Shown: positions 1 through 9,591, counted from the stretch's first letter. The stretch: 64,000 nt of DNA from Gluconacetobacter liquefaciens (GCF_003350405.1 NZ_QQAW01000003.1:248001-312000); one strand, 5' to 3'. The notes: generated by a model not told the origin, from the letters alone. Translations and numbers: made by a program.

Positions 1-1549
1 TCTGCCGGGCCATGATCAGGCTGCGGCCGCGTTTCCAGGTCGTCATCATCAGGGTCAACGCGGTGCCCAGCAGGACCGGCACCCAGCCGCCCTGCGGGAT
101 CTTGAGCGCATTCGACGCGAAGAAGACGCTGTCCATGACGAAGAAGCCGCCGAACGTTGCGGCCGCCGCCGCCCGCGACCAGTGATACTGGCGGCGGAAC
201 ACCACCATTGCCAGCACGCAGGTGCACATGAAGGTGCCGGTGACGGCGATGCCGTAGGCCGAGGCCAGGGCATCCGAACTGCGGAAGGACACCACCAGGA
301 GCAGGGCGCCGACCATCAGGAAGCGGTTGAATTCGGGCAGGAAGATCTGCCCTTCCTCATCCTTGTTGGTGTGGGTGATGCGCATGCGCGGCAGGTAGCC
401 GAGCTGGATGAGCTGGCGGCAGAGCGAAAAGCCGCCCGAGATGCCGGCCTGGCTGGCGATGACGGTCGCCATCGTCGACAGGACGATCATCGGGATCTGT
501 AGCCAGTGCGGCCCGAGCAGGAAGAACGGATTGCTGATCGCGGACGGGTCGGAAATGATCAGCGCGCCCTGGCCCATATAGTTCAGCGCCAGGCAGGGCA
601 GGACGCAGAACAGCCACGCATAGCGGATGGGTTGGCGGCCAAAATGGCCCATATCGGCATACAGTGCTTCCGCACCGGTCACGGACAGGACGACCGAGCC
701 GAGGGCGATGAAGGACAGCCAGCCATGGTAGATGATGAACTTCACGGCGTAGATCGGCGAAATGGCCATCAGGATATGCGGATGGCGGATGATCGCCAGC
801 AGGCCCAGGACGCCGAGCATGCTGAACCAGACCACCATGATCGGGCCGAAGATGGTGCCGACCTTGCCCGTGCCGTAGGACTGCACGCTGAACAGGCCGA
901 TCAGCACCACGATCGCGATCGGTATGATCAGTTCGCGCGCGGCGGGAAAGCTGACCTCCAGCCCTTCGACGGCCGAGAGGACCGAAATCGCCGGCGTGAT
1001 CAGTCCGTCGCCGAAGAACAGGCAGGCGCCCGCGATTCCGGCCATACCCAGAAGCAGCTTCAGCCGGCTGTCGGTGGATACTTTCTGCGCCAGCGCCATC
1101 AGCGAGATGATGCCGCCTTCGCCATTATGATCGGCGCGCATGATCAGGATCACATATTTGACCGTGACGATCAGGATCAGCGACCAGAGGATCAGGCTTT
1201 CGACCCCCATGACTTCCCAGGCATCGATCTGGTGATGCTGCGAGACGACGAGGATGGTGGAACGCAGGGCGTAGAGCGGGCTGGTGCCGATGTCGCCGAA
1301 GACCACGCCCAGGACGGCCAGGAGGGCGGCGAAACCGACCGGATTGGCAGCATGTTCGTGCTGGTCGGCACCAAATTCGGTGATCTTGGAAGACGTGTCC
1401 GAATGTCCTCCCGTTTCCGCAGCCATTGCGGCTGTCTGGGCGGGCGGTATGGATCCGGCAGTTTGGTCGACCGGGTCTGGCGTCATGTCGGGACGGCTCC
1501 GAGGACTGTTGGCAGGCAACGGCGCGCCGGCCGCGTTATCACCCGGCAT
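1..1549 (-). CDS. kup: Kup-type potassium uptake transporter, 3' part outside window
   Basis: Low-affinity K+/H+ symporter of the KUP/HAK family in the inner membrane. Reading the minus strand from ATG 1549 gives an open frame to the window edge, about 516 residues of the usual 620-680. The family signature [10 protein letters not shown] lies at about residues 85-94, followed by repeated hydrophobic helices, and MMTTWKRGR near the window edge matches the conserved middle of KUP proteins. The first 70 residues are a polar, Pro/Ala-rich extension longer than in E. coli Kup, so an internal Met (for example residue 22) could be the true start. The gene is cut by the window, so the cytosolic C-terminal domain cannot be judged. 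Its start is only 4 nt from the end of the YggS-family gene, which is on the same strand and upstream, so the two may be co-transcribed. Confidence 0.93.
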   Translation of the reverse strand, partial: MPGDNAAGAPLPANSPRSRPDMTPDPVDQTAGSIPPAQTAAMAAETGGHSDTSSKITEFGADQHEHAANPVGFAALLAVLGVVFGDIGTSPLYALRSTILVVSQHHQIDAWEVMGVESLILWSLILIVTVKYVILIMRADHNGEGGIISLMALAQKVSTDSRLKLLLGMAGIAGACLFFGDGLITPAISVLSAVEGLEVSFPAARELIIPIAIVVLIGLFSVQSYGTGKVGTIFGPIMVVWFSMLGVLGLLAIIRHPHILMAISPIYAVKFIIYHGWLSFIALGSVVLSVTGAEALYADMGHFGRQPIRYAWLFCVLPCLALNYMGQGALIISDPSAISNPFFLLGPHWLQIPMIVLSTMATVIASQAGISGGFSLCRQLIQLGYLPRMRITHTNKDEEGQIFLPEFNRFLMVGALLLVVSFRSSDALASAYGIAVTGTFMCTCVLAMVVFRRQYHWSRAAAAATFGGFFVMDSVFFASNALKIPQGGWVPVLLGTALTLMMTTWKRGRSLIMARQ

Positions 1550-1553
1550 AGCG

Positions 1554-2306
1554 TCATGATTCGGGGGCAGCAAGGCGAGCCGGCGGGATAGCGCTATTCG
1601 GTGCGCTGACGGGTCGATGACCGAAGATCGCGCTGCCGACGCGGACATGGGTGGCGCCAGCCGCGATCGCAGCCTCGAAATCCGCCGACATGCCCATCGA
1701 CAGCAGGGCCACGCCGTGGGTTCGTGCCAGATCTGCCAGGTAGCGGAAATGCGGCGTCGGGTCCTCGTCGGCTGGGGGGATGCACATCAGGCCGCGCACG
1801 GCGTGGCCGAAACGCTGGCGACACGCGGTGATGAAACTGTCGGCCTGCGCACGCGGGATGCCGGATTTCTGGGATTCGTCGCCGGTGTTCACCTGGACCA
1901 GCAGATCCGGCAGCCGCCCCGTACGGTCGGCGGCGCGGGCCAGCGCGTCGGCCAGCGCGGGGCGGTCGAGGCTTTCGATCATGTCGGCGATCCGCACTGC
2001 CTCCAGGGCCTTGTTGGTTTGCAGGCCGCCGATGATATGCAGGCGCATGGCGGGCCAGTCCTGGCGCAGGGCGGGAAACTTCTCCGCCGCTTCCTGCACA
2101 CGGTTTTCGCCGAATACGGTCTGGCCGGCGTGCAGGGCCTCCACCACGCTGGATTGCGGGTGGAATTTCGAGACCGCAACCAGTGTGACGGCATCGGGTG
2201 CGCGGCCTGCGCGGCGCGCTGAAGCCACGATCCGCTCCCGGATACCGGCCAGGGCGGTGGCGATCGTGGATGGGCAGGACGGGTGGGCGGCGGGATGGGT
2301 CGTCAT
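1554..2306 (-). CDS. yggS: YggS/PLPBP family pyridoxal phosphate-binding protein
   Basis: Predicted PLP homeostasis protein of the YggS/PROSC family, a single-domain alanine-racemase-like TIM barrel without known enzymatic activity. The 250-residue length fits. The PLP lysine sits in VAVSKFHP (Lys47), followed by FGENRVQEA and [10 protein letters not shown]. The more usual family form is HxIGxLQxNK. Near the C-terminus come [12 protein letters not shown] and VRVGSAIFG, which form the phosphate-binding end. ATG 2306 was chosen because it places the conserved core at the usual distance from the N-terminus; the open frame extends much further upstream but encodes arginine-rich sequence antisense to rsmB. 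Divergent from rsmB across 139 nt. In E. coli yggS is also a housekeeping gene. Confidence 0.93.
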   Translation of the reverse strand: MTTHPAAHPSCPSTIATALAGIRERIVASARRAGRAPDAVTLVAVSKFHPQSSVVEALHAGQTVFGENRVQEAAEKFPALRQDWPAMRLHIIGGLQTNKALEAVRIADMIESLDRPALADALARAADRTGRLPDLLVQVNTGDESQKSGIPRAQADSFITACRQRFGHAVRGLMCIPPADEDPTPHFRYLADLARTHGVALLSMGMSADFEAAIAAGATHVRVGSAIFGHRPVSAPNSAIPPARLAAPES

Positions 2307-2445
2307 GGCTTTACGGTTGGACGGGGCTGGTCGCCGGTCAAGGGGGATATGACGCAGATTCCGGGGGTGGAGGGGTGGCGGTGGGAAGATGGGCATGCCA
2401 TCAGCACGCGGCATCATGAAACGGGACGGGAGGAGCATACGCACC

Positions 2446-3747
2446 ATGAACCAGGGCGCACCAGACGGACGGGGGCAGCGCGGACCGCGCGGGGCCGGGG
2501 CGGACCCGACGCGGGATATCGCCTTCGATATCGTGCAGGGCGTTCTGGAACATCGCCGTATGCTGGAGACCAGCCTGGACCAGTCGCCCGCGGCGCGTGG
2601 CGCGGATGCGCGCGACCGGGCCGCCGCGCACCGGCTGGCGGCGACTGTGCTGCGCCATCTGGGCACGGCCGGCATGGTGCTGGAACCGTTCCTGAAGAAG
2701 GAGCCACCGCTGCCGGTGCGCTCGGTACTGCTGATCGGCGTGGCGCAGATCCTGTTTCTGGACACGCCCGCTCATGCGGCGGTTGGCACGGCGGTCTCGC
2801 TGGCGCGTCGGCGGGGGCTGACGCCGTTCGCGGGTTTGGTGAATGCCGTGCTGCGCCGCGTGGCACAGGCCGGCGCGGGCGCGCTGGACGGGCTGGACCA
2901 GGACCGGCTGGATGTGCCGCCCTGGTTGTGGGGCGCGTGGGGCGGATTGGCACGACCGATCGCTGAAGCGCTGGGCCGTGAGGCCCCGCTGGACCTGACC
3001 CTGCGCCCCGGTGCGGAGTGCCCGTCAGGCGCGGAGCTGTTGCCCACCGGTACGGCGCGCCTGCCGGCCGGGACGCGGGTAGCGGAACTGCCGGGGTACG
3101 CCGAGGGGGCGTTCTGGGTGCAGGATGCGGCGGCGTCGCTGCCCGCGCGCCTGCTGGCGGCGCAGCCGGGTGAGCGGATTGCCGATCTGTGCGCGGCGCC
3201 GGGGGGCAAGACGGCGCAACTGGCCTTTGCCGGGGCCGAGGTGACGGCCATCGAACGTGAGCCCGGTCGCATGGCGCGGCTGCATGAGAATCTGGCGCGT
3301 CTCGGCCTGACGGAGCGGGTGGCAACCGTGCTGGGCGATGCGACAACCTGGCGGCCCGATGCGCTACTGGACGGTGTGCTGCTGGATGCGCCGTGTTCGG
3401 CGACCGGCACCGCGCGGCGCCACCCCGATGTGTTGTGGATCAAGCGTCCGCGCGATTTGCAGGCCCTGACCGAGGGGCAGGACCGGCTGCTGGCGGCGGC
3501 GCGCGACATGCTGCGCCCCGGTGGGCGCCTGGTTTATGCCGTCTGTTCGCTTCAGCCCGAGGAGGGGCCTGAGCGCGCCCGCGCCGCAGCGGCGATGGGG
3601 CTGGTGCCCGACCCGTTCTCGGCGGAGGAACTGGCGATGCTGCCCGAGGCCCTGACCCCGGAAGGCTGGCTGCGGACCCATCCGGCGCTCTGGGCGGGAA
3701 TCGGGGGGATGGACGGGTTTTTCGCGGCGCGTTTCCGCCGCCTCTGA
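2446..3747 (+). CDS. rsmB: 16S rRNA (cytosine-C5) methyltransferase, RsmB/Sun family
   Basis: Methylates C5 of a 16S rRNA cytosine (C967 in E. coli) using S-adenosylmethionine. The 433-residue product has the RsmB layout: an N-terminal NusB-like RNA-binding domain (about residues 15-140) and a C-terminal Rossmann methyltransferase domain. SAM-binding motif I reads CAAPGGKT. The two family cysteines are visible: Cys317 in DAPCSATG (motif IV) and Cys367 in AVCSLQPEEG (motif VI nucleophile). ATG 2446 is preferred because AGGAG lies 10 nt upstream (2431-2435); in-frame upstream Met codons at 2389 and 2416 lack such a site. It is followed 90 nt later by rpe, an order common in alphaproteobacteria. 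Confidence 0.94.
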   Translation: MNQGAPDGRGQRGPRGAGADPTRDIAFDIVQGVLEHRRMLETSLDQSPAARGADARDRAAAHRLAATVLRHLGTAGMVLEPFLKKEPPLPVRSVLLIGVAQILFLDTPAHAAVGTAVSLARRRGLTPFAGLVNAVLRRVAQAGAGALDGLDQDRLDVPPWLWGAWGGLARPIAEALGREAPLDLTLRPGAECPSGAELLPTGTARLPAGTRVAELPGYAEGAFWVQDAAASLPARLLAAQPGERIADLCAAPGGKTAQLAFAGAEVTAIEREPGRMARLHENLARLGLTERVATVLGDATTWRPDALLDGVLLDAPCSATGTARRHPDVLWIKRPRDLQALTEGQDRLLAAARDMLRPGGRLVYAVCSLQPEEGPERARAAAAMGLVPDPFSAEELAMLPEALTPEGWLRTHPALWAGIGGMDGFFAARFRRL

Positions 3748-3837
3748 CATCTCCTGCGATCGTGAGGGCAGGGGTTATGGCTGGGTGGCATGCAACTGCT
3801 TGCATGCCGCCCGTGATTTCCTGTTACAGTGTCCGTC

Positions 3838-4515
3838 ATGGCCATTCATTTTCCCCCTCTTATCGCGCCCAGTGTCCTTTCGGCTGATTTTTCGCGCATG
3901 GCGGACGAAGTCGCCGCCGTTGAGCGGGCTGGGGCCGACTGGCTGCATCTGGATGTGATGGACGGCCATTTCGTGCCGAATCTGTCTTTCGGTGCGCAAC
4001 TGATCAAGGCGCTGCGCCCGCAATCGGGCCTGGTGTTCGACGTGCATCTGATGATGGCGCCGGTCGACCCGTATCTGGAGATGTTCGCCGAGGCGGGGGC
4101 CGACCACATTCATGTGCATGTCGAGGCGGGACCGCATACGCACCGGACCTTGCAGCAGATCCGCACGCTGGGCGTGAAGCCGGGTGTGGCCATCTGTCCG
4201 GCGACGCCGGCGCAGGCGGTGGAGGAAGTGCTGGATCTGGTGGACGTGATCCTGGTCATGACCGTCAACCCGGGATTTGGCGGCCAGAAATTCCTGACCA
4301 GCCAGTTGGAGAAGATCCGCACGCTGCGCCGGATGGCGGAAGCGACAGGTCGTGATATCCGGATCGGTGTCGATGGCGGCGTGGATATCAGGACCGCGGC
4401 TCTGGCGACCGAGGCCGGGGCCGACATGCTGGTGGCCGGCACCGCAGTCTACGGCCAGCCGGATTATGAGCGGGCCATTGCCGATCTGCGCGGGGCGGCC
4501 AGAAGGGCCTCATGA
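3838..4515 (+). CDS. rpe: Ribulose-phosphate 3-epimerase
   Basis: Cytosolic TIM-barrel enzyme interconverting ribulose 5-phosphate and xylulose 5-phosphate in the pentose phosphate pathway, the main sugar route in acetic acid bacteria. The 225-residue protein has the metal and catalytic motifs in order: APSVLSADFS at the N-terminus, HLDVMDGHFVPN, FDVHLMM, HVEAG, VMTVNPGFGGQKF, VDGGVD and ADMLVAGTAVYG. ATG 3838 is used; an in-frame GTG at 3829 is possible and neither has a strong Shine-Dalgarno. Follows rsmB and precedes the heparinase-like gene by 61 nt on the same strand. Confidence 0.95.
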   Translation: MAIHFPPLIAPSVLSADFSRMADEVAAVERAGADWLHLDVMDGHFVPNLSFGAQLIKALRPQSGLVFDVHLMMAPVDPYLEMFAEAGADHIHVHVEAGPHTHRTLQQIRTLGVKPGVAICPATPAQAVEEVLDLVDVILVMTVNPGFGGQKFLTSQLEKIRTLRRMAEATGRDIRIGVDGGVDIRTAALATEAGADMLVAGTAVYGQPDYERAIADLRGAARRAS

Positions 4516-4576
4516 TCCAGGGCGGGCTGTCAGGCGTGGGGTGGACGGAACTGTCTTGTGAAAAGAGAGGGGCCTG

Positions 4577-6340
4577 ATGGTCCTGCGACGTTGGAGCCAG
4601 GATGCACGTCTTTCGCTGGCTCGTCTGCCGTCGCTGGCGGGGTTGGGGCGTGTTCCTGCAGCACCGGTCCATGTTGTACGCGACCTGTGGCCCGGTGATC
4701 CGACATCCGGGGCGCAACTGGCGCTTGGCAGCCTGACCCATGGCGGCGTCACGCGCCGGATCGGCCCTGGCCGGTGGGAAGATCCGTCTTATCCCGATTC
4801 GTTTCGAGCCTATCTGCATGGCTTCACCTGGCTGCGGGACCTGCGCGCTGTTGGAACGGATTCGGCGCGGCTTCAGGCCCGCGCATTGGTCAATGACTGG
4901 CTGGCCCATCCGCCGACCGACCCGATGGTGCGTGATTGCGCCGTGACCGGCGCCCGGCTGGCCTCGTGGCTGGGGCATTACGACTTTTTCGCCGCATCGG
5001 CCGACGACGGATTCCGCCATCGCCTGATGCAGCGTCTGCTGGCCGAAGGACGGACGATCGCGGCCCTGTTGCCGCCCGAGACGCATGACTGGCGGGCGCT
5101 GGTCGCCTTCAAGGGCCTGCTGGCGGCGGCGATCGCAATGCCGGAGCATAGCGGTTTCCTTTCCCGCTTCATGCGCTATCTCGATGCCGAACTGGCGCGG
5201 CAGATCATGCAGGATGGGTGTCATATCCAGCGCAGCCCCGAAATCCAGTTTCTCGCCCTGCGCGAACTGGCCGAGATGCGGGCGATGATTCAGGCGGCCC
5301 AGTTGCCGTTGCCTGATTCGCTGGCGCTGGCGCTCGACCGGATGAGCCCAGTGCTGCGGGCCCTGCGGCATGGGGATGGGGGGCTGGCGCTGTTCAACGG
5401 CAGCCATGTCGGCAATGTCGCGATGATCGAGATGGTCCTGGCGCAATCGACCCGGTCGCGGGTGGTGGCGACCGCCATGCCCGACGGGGGCTTTATCCGC
5501 CTGCAGGTTGGGCGTTCGTTGCTGCTGGTCGACGCGGCGGCGCCTCCGCCGGCTGGTTTTGATGGCCTGGCCCATGCGGGGACATTGTCCTTCGAGTTTT
5601 CGGTGGCGCGGCAGCGCGTGATCGTCAATTGCGGCACCGGGCAGACGCCGGAATGGCGGCGCGCGCTGCGTGAAAGCGCCGCGCATTCGCTGCTGGTGCT
5701 GGAGGGCTGCTCGTCCTCCGACATCGGGCCCGATGGCGGTATCCAGCGGCGCCCGCCCCATGTGACGGCGGAACAGATGGGCCAGGACGGGGCGCACTGG
5801 CTGGATCTGTCACACGACGGCTACCACGCGCCCTTCGGTGCCTCCTGGCGCCGTCGGCTCTATCTGGGGGACGGGGGCGAGGACCTGCGGGGCGAGGAAA
5901 TCGTCGAGGGCGAACGGGCGCAGTCCTTCGATCTGCGGTTTCATCTTCATCCTGCGGTCGGGGCCGAATGGGACGCCGAGGGGCAGATCGTCATTCTGGA
6001 CGTTGGGGGACGGATCTGGAAATTCCGCGCCGACGGCGGGACGCTGGCGGTCGAGGAGAGCATCTATTGCGGGGCAGGGAAGCCTGAGCGGACGCGCCAG
6101 ATCGTTATTCACGTGCGACCGGGCGATACTGGTGTGACGGGTGAGGCGACAGCCGAGGTAGTGGAGGCGGTGGAATCGCTCCCCGTCGAAGGCGCGGCGG
6201 CCGACCTGGGTGGCGAACTCGAGGCCGACGGGACGAAGGCAGCCGCTATCCCGGAAGCGCATGCCCGCGTTCAGCGTTCGGGAAGTGAGGAGCGGACGCG
6301 CCAGATCGTTCGCTGGGGACTGATGCGGGTGGAAGGTTAG
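4577..6340 (+). CDS. Heparinase II/III family protein
   Basis: A 587-residue protein with an all-helical N-terminal part (about residues 60-310, with TWLRDLRAVG and WLAHPPTDP) and a beta-sandwich heparinase II/III C-terminal domain (about 320-520). The family is a polysaccharide lyase fold. In alphaproteobacteria a conserved member sits next to rsmB and rpe, and its true substrate is unknown, so heparin cleavage should not be assumed. No signal peptide is seen. GAGAGGGG lies upstream of ATG 4577. The last 100 residues are odd: a 21-bp direct repeat encoding ERTRQIV occurs twice, 204 nt apart and in frame, bounding a 68-residue acidic, low-complexity segment (see the repeat entry). Confident on family, low on function. 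Confidence 0.85.
   Translation: MVLRRWSQDARLSLARLPSLAGLGRVPAAPVHVVRDLWPGDPTSGAQLALGSLTHGGVTRRIGPGRWEDPSYPDSFRAYLHGFTWLRDLRAVGTDSARLQARALVNDWLAHPPTDPMVRDCAVTGARLASWLGHYDFFAASADDGFRHRLMQRLLAEGRTIAALLPPETHDWRALVAFKGLLAAAIAMPEHSGFLSRFMRYLDAELARQIMQDGCHIQRSPEIQFLALRELAEMRAMIQAAQLPLPDSLALALDRMSPVLRALRHGDGGLALFNGSHVGNVAMIEMVLAQSTRSRVVATAMPDGGFIRLQVGRSLLLVDAAAPPPAGFDGLAHAGTLSFEFSVARQRVIVNCGTGQTPEWRRALRESAAHSLLVLEGCSSSDIGPDGGIQRRPPHVTAEQMGQDGAHWLDLSHDGYHAPFGASWRRRLYLGDGGEDLRGEEIVEGERAQSFDLRFHLHPAVGAEWDAEGQIVILDVGGRIWKFRADGGTLAVEESIYCGAGKPERTRQIVIHVRPGDTGVTGEATAEVVEAVESLPVEGAAADLGGELEADGTKAAAIPEAHARVQRSGSEERTRQIVRWGLMRVEG
6086..6310 (+). repeat. 21-bp direct repeat pair bounding an in-frame 204-nt insert
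   Basis: Identical 21-nt copies lie at 6086-6106 and 6290-6310, inside the 3' end of the heparinase II/III gene. The copy-to-copy distance of 204 nt is exactly 68 codons, so the reading frame is kept and ERTRQIV appears twice. The segment between is rich in Glu, Ala, Val and Gly and does not look like another copy of flanking sequence. This is the footprint of an insertion or expansion with a target-like duplication, or of an old tandem duplication that diverged. Confidence 0.8.
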
Positions 6341-6591
6341 ATCACCTCTGCGTCCCGCCGGTGCGAAGGATGGTCGGTGGGTTTGTCCGCAGATCCGTGG
6401 TCGCGCGCCCGGATCGTGCCCATGGTTTCCGCGATGACCGGGCGTGGTGCTATGAGAGCCTGTCTGGAATGCACGCCTGTGGCGTGTCCTCGGCGCATTT
6501 CGAGACAGACTCAGAGACGGCCGGGGTGCTGAGACGAATGGACGGGGTGCTCTGCATGCGGATGGTCGGTACGGATAGCATGTAAACAACG

Positions 6592-7749
6592 ATGAAGATT
6601 CTTGAAGTTACCAACGTCGATTTTTCCCTTCGGCATTTTCTTCTGCCTCTGATGCGCGGTTTGCGGGCCGAGGGACATGAGGTTATCGGCGTCTGTGCGG
6701 ATGGGCCGTTACTTGCCGAGGTGCGTGACGAGGGTTTCCGCGTCGAGACGGTTCCGATGGCGCGGTCCTTTTCGCCACTGGCGCAGATCGAGGCATTCAC
6801 GGCGCTGATGACCCTGATCCGGCAGGAGCAGCCGGACATCGTGCATGCGCACATGCCGATCAGTGGGCTGCTGGCGCGGCTGGCGGCGAAGCTCTGCGGT
6901 GTTCAGTGCGTGGCCTATACGTGTCATGGGTTTCTGTTCAATCAGCCGGGGTCGATGCCCCGTCGGGGCCTGTCGCTGGCGCTGGAATGGATGGCCGGCC
7001 GGATCACCGACCAGTATTTCACCGTCTCCACGCAGGAGGCAGAGGACGCGCAGCGCCTGCATATCCACCCGAAGCCGCTTGCGCTGGGCAATGGCCGCGA
7101 TCCGGCCAGCTTTCATCCCGATCCTGAAGCGCGGCAGCGGATTCGTGCCGAACTGGGCGTGTCGCCCAACGCGGTCGTGATCGTCGCCGTTTCACGGCTG
7201 GTACGTCACAAGGGTTATCCGGAGTTGCTGGAGGCCATGGAACAAGTGCCCGGAGCGGAACTCTGGGTGGTGGGCGAACGCCTGGCATCGGACCATGGAT
7301 CGTCGCTGGACGAGAATTTCGCGCGTGCGGAGCGCGAGCTTGGCGGACGGCTGCGCCGGCTGGGCTATCGGAGGGACATTCCGGCCCTGCTGGCGGCCGC
7401 GGATATCTTTGTGTTGCCCAGCCATTTCGAGGGGCTGCCGATGTCGGTGATCGAAGCGATGCTGTGCGGCCTGCCCGTCGTGGCCACCGATATCCGTGGC
7501 CCGCGCGAGCAGGTGGTGAACGGCCGCACCGGGCTGCTGGTGCCCTTTGGAGAGGTTGCACCGCTGGCCCGGGCGCTGTTGCGCCTGGTACGGGATTCGG
7601 ACCTTCGATATCGGATGGGCAATTCCGGGCGGATACGTGCCCAGAGCCGGTACGATGAAGCGACTGTCACCGCTCACGCCGTCGCGGCGCTGCTGGACAA
7701 CGCAAAGGACAAAAAGCCGGTGCCGGACCCTCAGGCTGCGCCTCATTGA
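6592..7749 (+). CDS. Glycosyltransferase family 4 protein
   Basis: GT-B fold retaining glycosyltransferase, 385 residues. The N-terminal domain begins MKILEVTNVDFSLRHF and contains DIVHAHMPISG, typical of acceptor-side GT4 domains. The C-terminal nucleotide-sugar domain has VSRLVRHKGYPELLEAM, then the E-x7-E motif in SHFEGLPMSVIEAM and GLPVVATDIRGPREQV. No membrane segment is seen, so it probably works at the inner membrane face on a lipid-linked or exopolysaccharide acceptor. No polysaccharide cluster surrounds it, so donor and acceptor cannot be named. The 251 nt upstream contain no convincing gene. Base composition is like its neighbours. Confidence 0.88.
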   Translation: MKILEVTNVDFSLRHFLLPLMRGLRAEGHEVIGVCADGPLLAEVRDEGFRVETVPMARSFSPLAQIEAFTALMTLIRQEQPDIVHAHMPISGLLARLAAKLCGVQCVAYTCHGFLFNQPGSMPRRGLSLALEWMAGRITDQYFTVSTQEAEDAQRLHIHPKPLALGNGRDPASFHPDPEARQRIRAELGVSPNAVVIVAVSRLVRHKGYPELLEAMEQVPGAELWVVGERLASDHGSSLDENFARAERELGGRLRRLGYRRDIPALLAAADIFVLPSHFEGLPMSVIEAMLCGLPVVATDIRGPREQVVNGRTGLLVPFGEVAPLARALLRLVRDSDLRYRMGNSGRIRAQSRYDEATVTAHAVAALLDNAKDKKPVPDPQAAPH

Positions 7750-7840
7750 GGGCTGCCTCGCCAGGCGGCGCAGGTGGCACGAGATTATCATATGGTTTTC
7801 CGTGAGCACCGTATGGACAGTCATGGTTTCGGTAGGTAAC

Positions 7841-7970
7841 GTATTAATATTGACTTTATAAATTCGAGTGAAAACCGCCCCGTTTGGTTCCGATTTCCTG
7901 AATGCAATCGGTGTGAAGTGTGTTCGGCGGATTTATAGGCTCTCAAGAATATTAGAGAGAGGCGAGTGCG
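7841..7970 (+). promoter_or_regulatory. AT-rich flp leader with near-consensus CtrA box
   Basis: The 220 nt before the pilin gene hold an AT-rich island unlike the GC-rich surroundings. It contains TTAA-N7-TTTA at 7844-7858, one base from the CtrA consensus TTAA-N7-TTAA known in Caulobacter. Just before the start codon a CTCTC...GAGAG inverted repeat overlaps the purine-rich ribosome site AGAGAGAGGCGAG. Both are candidate controls of pilin expression; no transcription start can be fixed from sequence. Confidence 0.4.
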
Positions 7971-8195
7971 ATGCGGTTCCTGCGGGAAGTTGTTGCTCTA
8001 AAGCGCGACTGTCGAGGCGTGACAATGCTGGAATATGGGTTGATCGCGGCGCTGGTCGCTATCGTGGCCATTACTGCGCTGACGACAATGGGTAAAAATC
8101 TGGGCAACACGTTCAATAATGTGGCCAGCCAACTTCCGACGAGCGATTCATCGGATGGTAATCAATCGGGTACCGGGAAAGTCGGCGGCGATTAG
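7971..8195 (+). CDS. flp: Flp-family type IVb pilin
   Basis: Major pilin subunit of the Tad pilus, 74 residues before processing. After a short basic leader (MRFLREVVALKRDCRG) comes the class signature: cleavage after Gly, then VTMLEYGLIAALVAIVAI, with Glu+5 and Tyr+6 as in Flp pilins. The hydrophobic helix is followed by a short Ser/Gly/Asp-rich tail. The prepilin peptidase that should process it is the next gene. It heads the tad locus and has its own strong ribosome site, fitting the high expression expected of a structural subunit. Confidence 0.95.
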   Translation: MRFLREVVALKRDCRGVTMLEYGLIAALVAIVAITALTTMGKNLGNTFNNVASQLPTSDSSDGNQSGTGKVGGD

Positions 8196-8220
8196 TCATG
8201 TCCGAAATTCTCAGATTTGA

Positions 8221-8757
8221 TTGATATTGTTCGTGAAGGTTGGCGCCATTGCGGGAATGGCCGGGTGGCCACTGGCGGAGGTGTGTCTGGGCGGCGTGGC
8301 GGCGCTTCTGTTCTGGGCTGCCCTCTATGATATCGCGACCCGACGGGTCTCGGATCGTCTGGTTCTCTGTGTCGCCATGTTGGATTTTCTGCTTGCCTGC
8401 CTAGGGGGTTATCCGTGGCGTGGGGTGCTGTCCGGCTTTTGCCTCTTCATATTGGGGGTAATTTGCTGGTCGCGCGGGTGGATGGGGGGCGGAGACGCCA
8501 AATTGCTGGGGGCTGTGGGCCTTGCGCTCCGGCCCGGCCAGGTGCCGGCGCTGGTTCTGGATATCGCGTTGGTCGGGGGTGTATTGGCCCTGTGTTATCT
8601 GCTGGGTCGGGCGGCGCTGCCGCTGCGCCATGGCAGGGCGGCGCCTCGAAACGGGGTTCAACGTGTTCTGCGGATCGAGCGCTGGCGACTGCATCGTGGA
8701 TGCCCCCTGCCATATGTCTGTGCCATAACGGGAGGAAGCCTCATCGTTTTCCTGTAG
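8221..8757 (+). CDS. cpaA: Prepilin peptidase, CpaA/TadV family (A24)
   Basis: Inner-membrane aspartic peptidase that cleaves Flp prepilin and the TadE-like pseudopilins. The 178-residue product is mostly membrane helices. The two catalytic aspartates are visible: one in YDIATRRVSDRL near residues 40-50, the second in WMGGGDAKLLGA (GxGDAK motif) near residue 90. The 40 residues after the last conserved helix are arginine-rich and poorly conserved. The TTG at 8221 is the earliest start; GTG 8233 is an alternative and no ATG is available at this end. It lies 25 nt after flp. Confidence 0.88.
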   Translation: MILFVKVGAIAGMAGWPLAEVCLGGVAALLFWAALYDIATRRVSDRLVLCVAMLDFLLACLGGYPWRGVLSGFCLFILGVICWSRGWMGGGDAKLLGAVGLALRPGQVPALVLDIALVGGVLALCYLLGRAALPLRHGRAAPRNGVQRVLRIERWRLHRGCPLPYVCAITGGSLIVFL

Positions 8758-8766
8758 CCGGGGCAT

Positions 8767-9591
8767 ATGATGTTTCGCTTTGTTTTCTTTGTTCTTATGG
8801 CAATCGGATTGGGGGGATTTGGGACCGTGGCGTGGATCGCGACCCATCGGCCGGCCGCGAGAACTGAGGTGCGGCAGGCTGCCATGGTCAAGGTCCTGGC
8901 TGCGTCGCGGTCACTGGATGGAGGGCATTTGCTGAAACCGGAGGATGTAACCACGATCGACATCCCCCATGGGCGGGAAAGCCCCGATATGACGATCGCT
9001 TCGCCCGAAGCGCGTGAGGCGCTCATAGGGGCCATGCTGCTTCACGCCGTTGGAGGGCGCATGATCCTGCGGTCGGGAGATTTGCTGCGTCCGGGCGACC
9101 GGGGGTTTCTGGCGGCTGCGCTGCATGGGGGGATGCGGGCCGTGACGGTCGGTGTCGATGCGATTACGGGCACTGCCGGGCTGATCTGGCCCGGTGACCA
9201 TGTGGACCTGATCCTGACACAGACCTTTCCGAACGAACCGCAGGCCGAACGGCGAGTGGTGGCCGAGATTGTCCTGTCGAACGTGCGGGTGATCGCCATT
9301 GATCGCCGCCTGGTGCAGGGCAGGGATGCCGGCAAGGAACCCCAGGCGCGGACGGTGACGCTGGAAGTGACTGCGATCCAGGCCGAACAGGTTTCGGTGG
9401 TGACCCGCATGGGGCGCCTGTCGCTGGCGGTGCGCTCGGCACAGCCCGGAACCGAACCCGAGCCGGTGCCGCGCGCGGCCTGGGCCGGCGATGTTTCGCG
9501 GAGCGTGCGTGATGACGTGGTGCCGGCCCCGGCCGCCCGTTCGGTTCTGCTTTACGAAGGGGGAGCGGACGGGAAGGAGGTGCGGTTCTGA
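8767..9591 (+). CDS. cpaB: Flp pilus assembly protein CpaB/RcpC
   Basis: Periplasmic Tad component tethered by an N-terminal helix (MMFRFVFFVLMAIGLGG). It has an SAF/CpaB domain in the first half (VKVLAASRSLDGGHLLKPEDV, then GGRMILRSGDLLRPGDRGFLA) and an RcpC domain after it (MRAVTVGVDAITGTAGLIWPGDHVDLILT). The 274 residues match CpaB family length. CpaB is thought to bridge the secretin and inner-membrane parts. Its TGA shares its final A with the ATG of cpaC, indicating translational coupling. Confidence 0.93.
   Translation: MMFRFVFFVLMAIGLGGFGTVAWIATHRPAARTEVRQAAMVKVLAASRSLDGGHLLKPEDVTTIDIPHGRESPDMTIASPEAREALIGAMLLHAVGGRMILRSGDLLRPGDRGFLAAALHGGMRAVTVGVDAITGTAGLIWPGDHVDLILTQTFPNEPQAERRVVAEIVLSNVRVIAIDRRLVQGRDAGKEPQARTVTLEVTAIQAEQVSVVTRMGRLSLAVRSAQPGTEPEPVPRAAWAGDVSRSVRDDVVPAPAARSVLLYEGGADGKEVRF

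Noticed and set aside
506-1591. Long plus-strand frame of 361 residues
   Set aside because: It is antisense to kup and rich in Asp, Arg, Gln and His; no family pattern.
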